Assembly (NCBI GenBank): GCA_017963875.1
Contig: JAGCTA010000385.1
Location: 1-7,427, forward strand
DNA from: Victivallales bacterium
GTDB taxonomy: Bacteria; Verrucomicrobiota; Lentisphaeria; Oligosphaerales; Oligosphaeraceae
Direction: 5' to 3'
Length of the DNA stretch: 7,427 nucleotides
Shown here: one piece after another, positions 4,910-7,427 of the stretch
Layout of the letters: each line of letters starts with the position of its first letter
How positions within the stretch are numbered: the first letter of the stretch is position 1
The notes under the pieces: model-generated
The model's database searches: none
What the model was told of the DNA's origin: nothing
Seen by the model: only the letters and a program-made list of their open reading frames with translations
Translations under genes and position numbers: made by a program

Positions 4910-7231
4910 ATGCGACATTGCCATTTATTCGCGTGCATCGTTCTGTTGCTGCTTTTTGCCATTGGGCTGCAAGGGCAGGAGCAAAAGCAGAAGGTGAAAC
5001 TGCCTGAAGCGGATGAACTGATTATTCGTTCAGAAAATGGTGAATATGACCTGAATGGAGACGTCATTCATCTCAAAAAAGGTCATAACCAGGTGGTATA
5101 TGGCCCCATTGAACTGAATGCACAGGAAATGTGGTTCAATCAGCAAACCTCGGAGTTCAAGGCGTCAGGCGATGTCGTCGTCAAACTTGATGATGGAACT
5201 AGTTGGGCGTCGCAGAATGTCAACGGAAACCTCAATGCCAAGGAATTGAATTTTGACGCGTATGGCTTTGACGGGAAGGTCTGGCATAGCGGCGGTGAAG
5301 GCGGACACGCCTTGCCTAATGGCGAAAAGCATCTTGACCATGCCTGGCTCACGACGTGCGATTGCTATCCGCCACATTACAGGGTCTGTGCATCTGACAT
5401 GACGCATTATCCAGACAACACGTTTTCTGCTAAACATCTCATAATTAAACTTGGAGTTGTGCCTGTTTTCTATTTTCCATACGCATGGGGCACGACTGAC
5501 AATTCCGCGGGGCTGATATTCAAGCCAGGCTATTCGGGAAAAAAAGGCGCTTATCTCAGGCTGGGAAGGATCTGGCAACTGCAAGGCGATGACAACTATA
5601 CTCAATTTTACACGGATTTGATGTCAAAACGAGGCGTTGCACTCGGACATGACACTGAGTGGAAATCGGATCGCCAGCAGGTCAGCGTCAATCTTTATGG
5701 CCTTTTGGACAGAGACCCGCCTGAAACGGAAAGAGGGTACAACCGACGATTTGACGAAGAGCATGACAGGTTTCGCATTGCAACATATTATCGTTATGAT
5801 GTTTCAGAAACATCAGCAATTCGCCTCAATGTCGATTACATGAGCGATATTGATATGCTTGAAGATTGGTTCAAGCATGATTATCGGCAGATTCTTCAAA
5901 CAAAATCCTATCTTAACTGGACGACTGATGGCGACTTCTATAATTTTACCGTGAATGTCCGCCCGCGAATCAATGAATTCTACACGGTTGTGGAGACGCT
6001 TCCTGAGGTTCGTCTTGATATTCCACGAATATCTCTAGGGGAATTGCCGCTTGAATACCAGAGCAGTACGTCATTTGGCTATTATTCAATGAAGTGGCGG
6101 AATTTCTACCGTCATCGTTGGGAAGTGATTACAGATGATGAATACGATTCGGAGGTCCACCGTGACCCAGCCGATTATCAGGCCTTCCGTGCGGATACCG
6201 TTCATTTTATGTATCTTCCGATGGCATTGGATGACTATGTCAAGTTCATCCCCCGTGCGGGATTCCGTGCGACCTATTATTCGAAAACGAGCAAGGCGAG
6301 AATCCGCCGCGAGGATATTGCCGCCATGATTGATGTCGATAATCCAGACCATGTTTACAACAGCACGCCAATCAGGCAATACGATAATGATGGCGGGGAT
6401 GTGCTTCGTACGGCGTTTGAAATCGGCGGTGAACTGAAGAACAGGATGTACAGTGACTGGGTTGATATGAATCTGGATTTCATTGATGGGCATGGAATCA
6501 GGCATGTGGTGGAACCATACGTCAATTATACGTATGCGCATGATCCGTCGCACGATTGCGACCATCTTTATTTCTTTGATGAAATCGATCGGCTGGAACG
6601 TCAGCATTTTATTCGACTGGGGGTTGACCAGTTGTGGCAGACGCGTATCGATGGACGTGTAAACACCATCGCACGCTGGCAGAACTATGTCGATTTCCAC
6701 TTTGACCGTGGAGAGGAAAGCGGCCGTCATCCAGGGGATTATGGTTCAAGGTTGGATATTTATCCATGTGAATGGCTGACGTTCTGGAGCGCAATCCTGC
6801 ATGATATCGGCGAGGGGGATATCCAGTGCGGTGAAACGGGCTTCCGTTATGGGAAAATACATGACTTCAATCTTTCGTGCAGGTATGTCTATCGTAATGA
6901 CCACATGTCCCGCAGTGTTTATTCTATGGGCTCGACCCTCGTTGATTTAACAGGCGAGAGTTCCTATTACAAGAAATACTTCGAGACGGCGGATACGATC
7001 AATGTCACATTCCATGTGCCCTTGCTTGATGACGAGAAGATGTCCTTTGATGTTGAAGCGGAATATGATTTTGAGAAGAATACTCTTTCTGAACACAAGT
7101 ATATAATCAACAAAGACCTGCATTGTTGGACAATGTCTTTCGGTGTTGGCTGGGACAATGGCGATTTCGAGGCCATGATTCTGTTCAGGCTGAAGGCCTT
7201 CCCGAACGTCAAGGTCGATTTGAATATTTAA
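4910..7231 (+). CDS. lptD: LPS-assembly protein LptD (OstA/Imp family outer-membrane barrel)
   Basis: A 773-residue protein, close to the usual LptD length (E. coli 784). LptD is the outer-membrane beta-barrel that, with LptE, inserts lipopolysaccharide into the outer leaflet. Residues 1-22 form a signal peptide (hydrophobic core CIVLLLLFAIG, likely cleavage after LQG). Residues about 30-120 are an OstA/LptA-like beta-jellyroll (DELIIRSENGEYDLNGDVI, then ELNAQEMWFN and FKASGDVVVK). The family junction is clear: TTCDCY (148-153), a long strand ending GVVPVFYFPYA (182-192), then GLIFKPGYS and MSKRGVALGHDTEW. The rest is an alternating aromatic and polar barrel, including the family-like RHVVEPYVNYTY (531-542). 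Mature cysteines are at 150, 152, 160, 550, 620, 640, 657 and 739, so N- to C-terminal disulfides are possible, though not in the E. coli arrangement. An in-frame GTG at 4784 adds 42 residues without a signal peptide and is unlikely. No lptE, lptA or surA-like gene is visible nearby. Confidence 0.87.
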   Translation: MRHCHLFACIVLLLLFAIGLQGQEQKQKVKLPEADELIIRSENGEYDLNGDVIHLKKGHNQVVYGPIELNAQEMWFNQQTSEFKASGDVVVKLDDGTSWASQNVNGNLNAKELNFDAYGFDGKVWHSGGEGGHALPNGEKHLDHAWLTTCDCYPPHYRVCASDMTHYPDNTFSAKHLIIKLGVVPVFYFPYAWGTTDNSAGLIFKPGYSGKKGAYLRLGRIWQLQGDDNYTQFYTDLMSKRGVALGHDTEWKSDRQQVSVNLYGLLDRDPPETERGYNRRFDEEHDRFRIATYYRYDVSETSAIRLNVDYMSDIDMLEDWFKHDYRQILQTKSYLNWTTDGDFYNFTVNVRPRINEFYTVVETLPEVRLDIPRISLGELPLEYQSSTSFGYYSMKWRNFYRHRWEVITDDEYDSEVHRDPADYQAFRADTVHFMYLPMALDDYVKFIPRAGFRATYYSKTSKARIRREDIAAMIDVDNPDHVYNSTPIRQYDNDGGDVLRTAFEIGGELKNRMYSDWVDMNLDFIDGHGIRHVVEPYVNYTYAHDPSHDCDHLYFFDEIDRLERQHFIRLGVDQLWQTRIDGRVNTIARWQNYVDFHFDRGEESGRHPGDYGSRLDIYPCEWLTFWSAILHDIGEGDIQCGETGFRYGKIHDFNLSCRYVYRNDHMSRSVYSMGSTLVDLTGESSYYKKYFETADTINVTFHVPLLDDEKMSFDVEAEYDFEKNTLSEHKYIINKDLHCWTMSFGVGWDNGDFEAMILFRLKAFPNVKVDLNI

Positions 7232-7260
7232 CCGCATTGGAACTTTTTTCGATATGCGGT
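7231..7260 (+). other. Stem-loop directly after the lptD stop
   Basis: ACCGCAT (7231-7237, sharing the last base of the stop codon) is the exact reverse complement of ATGCGGT (7254-7260). The 16-base loop contains six T. No T-run follows the stem, so it is not a standard intrinsic terminator. It may protect the 3' end or be part of a weak terminator or attenuator. Confidence 0.4.
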
Positions 7261-7285
7261 GTCATAGGGAAACAACATGTAAAAC

Positions 7286-7301
7286 GGGTTGCGAACAACC
7301 C
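7286..7301 (+). other. Perfect 6-bp hairpin in the htpG leader
   Basis: GGGTTG-CGAA-CAACCC forms a six-pair stem with a tetraloop 31 bases before the htpG start. It is followed by the 10-bp palindrome AACTATAGTT (7303-7312), not by a T-run. It could act in heat-shock control of htpG or end lptD transcription inefficiently. No CIRCE element (TTAGCACTC-N9-GAGTGCTAA) is present. Confidence 0.45.
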
Positions 7302-7318
7302 AAACTATAGTTAGAAGC

Positions 7319-7322
7319 GAGG
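7319..7322 (+). promoter_or_regulatory. Ribosome binding site of htpG
   Basis: GAGG lies 10 bases before the ATG at 7333. This is acceptable spacing and supports that start. Confidence 0.55.
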
Positions 7323-7332
7323 TTAGAAAAGA

Positions 7333-7427
7333 ATGTCAGAACAACGTCAATTCAAAACAGAAGTCCAGAAACTGCTGGACTTGGTCATCCATTCACTGTA
7401 TTCGAACAATGAGATTTTCCTTCGTGA
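7333..7427 (+). CDS. htpG: Chaperone HtpG (Hsp90 family), 3' truncated by window end
   Basis: Thirty-one codons plus two bases are present, beginning [15 protein letters not shown] and continuing to [12 protein letters not shown]. This is the highly conserved first helix of bacterial Hsp90, where E. coli HtpG has FQSEVKQLLHLMIHSLYSN and then KEIFLREL. The window ends inside the codon for the next residue (GA-), where the family has the catalytic glutamate of the GHKL ATPase domain. HtpG is a cytosolic ATP-dependent chaperone dimer. It follows lptD by 101 bases on the same strand; the hairpins in that gap and the absence of coupling suggest separate control. Confidence 0.93.
   Translation, partial: MSEQRQFKTEVQKLLDLVIHSLYSNNEIFLR

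Noticed and set aside
4648..5067. Minus-strand frame of 139 codons with Ser-His-Val repeats
   Set aside because: The repeats are just the 9-bp GGGACACAT array read in frame, and the rest is antisense to the lptD signal peptide region. It has no domain and unlikely composition.
6086..6730. Minus-strand frame of 214 codons inside lptD
   Set aside because: It is a shadow of the barrel coding sequence, with no ribosome binding site or recognisable motif.

Overview
The window looks like chromosome from a Gram-negative (diderm) bacterium. It encodes an LptD/OstA-type outer-membrane LPS-export barrel, and next to it the start of htpG (Hsp90). The intergenic style, the large TPM-domain protein and the lone AAA ATPase with a nuclease-like tail suggest the PVC superphylum (for example Lentisphaerota or Kiritimatiellota). 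That placement is an inference from gene style only, because there is no rRNA or other firm marker. No tRNA, rRNA, CRISPR array, transposase or phage gene was seen.

Layout. Positions 1-1795 (+) hold the 3' part of a large membrane-anchored protein with repeated TPM (YgcG-like) domains. Its reading frame is open at the left edge, so its true start lies outside the window. After 42 bases comes a membrane-anchored calcineurin-like metallophosphoesterase (1838-2950, +), probably in the same transcript. A stand-alone AAA ATPase of the ATPase_2/DUF234 type runs the other way (2955-4391, -), and its stop lies only 4 bases from the phosphoesterase stop. The 518-base gap 4392-4909 is the most structured non-coding stretch. 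The lptD homologue (4910-7231, +) follows, then a 101-base gap with two hairpins and the first 31 codons of htpG (7333 to the right edge).

The gap 4392-4909 falls into three zones. (1) Four copies of a 13-bp near-palindrome (consensus ATTTTGSCAAAAT), centred 25, 29 and 25 bp apart, overlie the predicted promoter and leader of the ATPase gene. They look like an operator array. (2) Three TGAGG-based repeats sit at 20-21 bp spacing just upstream of a TATAAT box pointing toward lptD. (3) A roughly 196-base element is bounded by two 9-bp-period arrays in opposite orientation. On one strand the arms can pair at 32 of 39 positions and enclose three smaller hairpins. It lies in the presumed lptD leader and is either a structured leader RNA or a MITE-like palindromic repeat.

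Functionally, lptD belongs to LPS transport. The phosphoesterase could act in envelope or lipid metabolism; an LpxG-like role is a hypothesis. The TPM protein is an envelope protein of unknown function. The ATPase appears to be a self-contained, self-regulated accessory gene placed between two + strand envelope gene blocks. All assignments come from reading motifs; no database search was possible.
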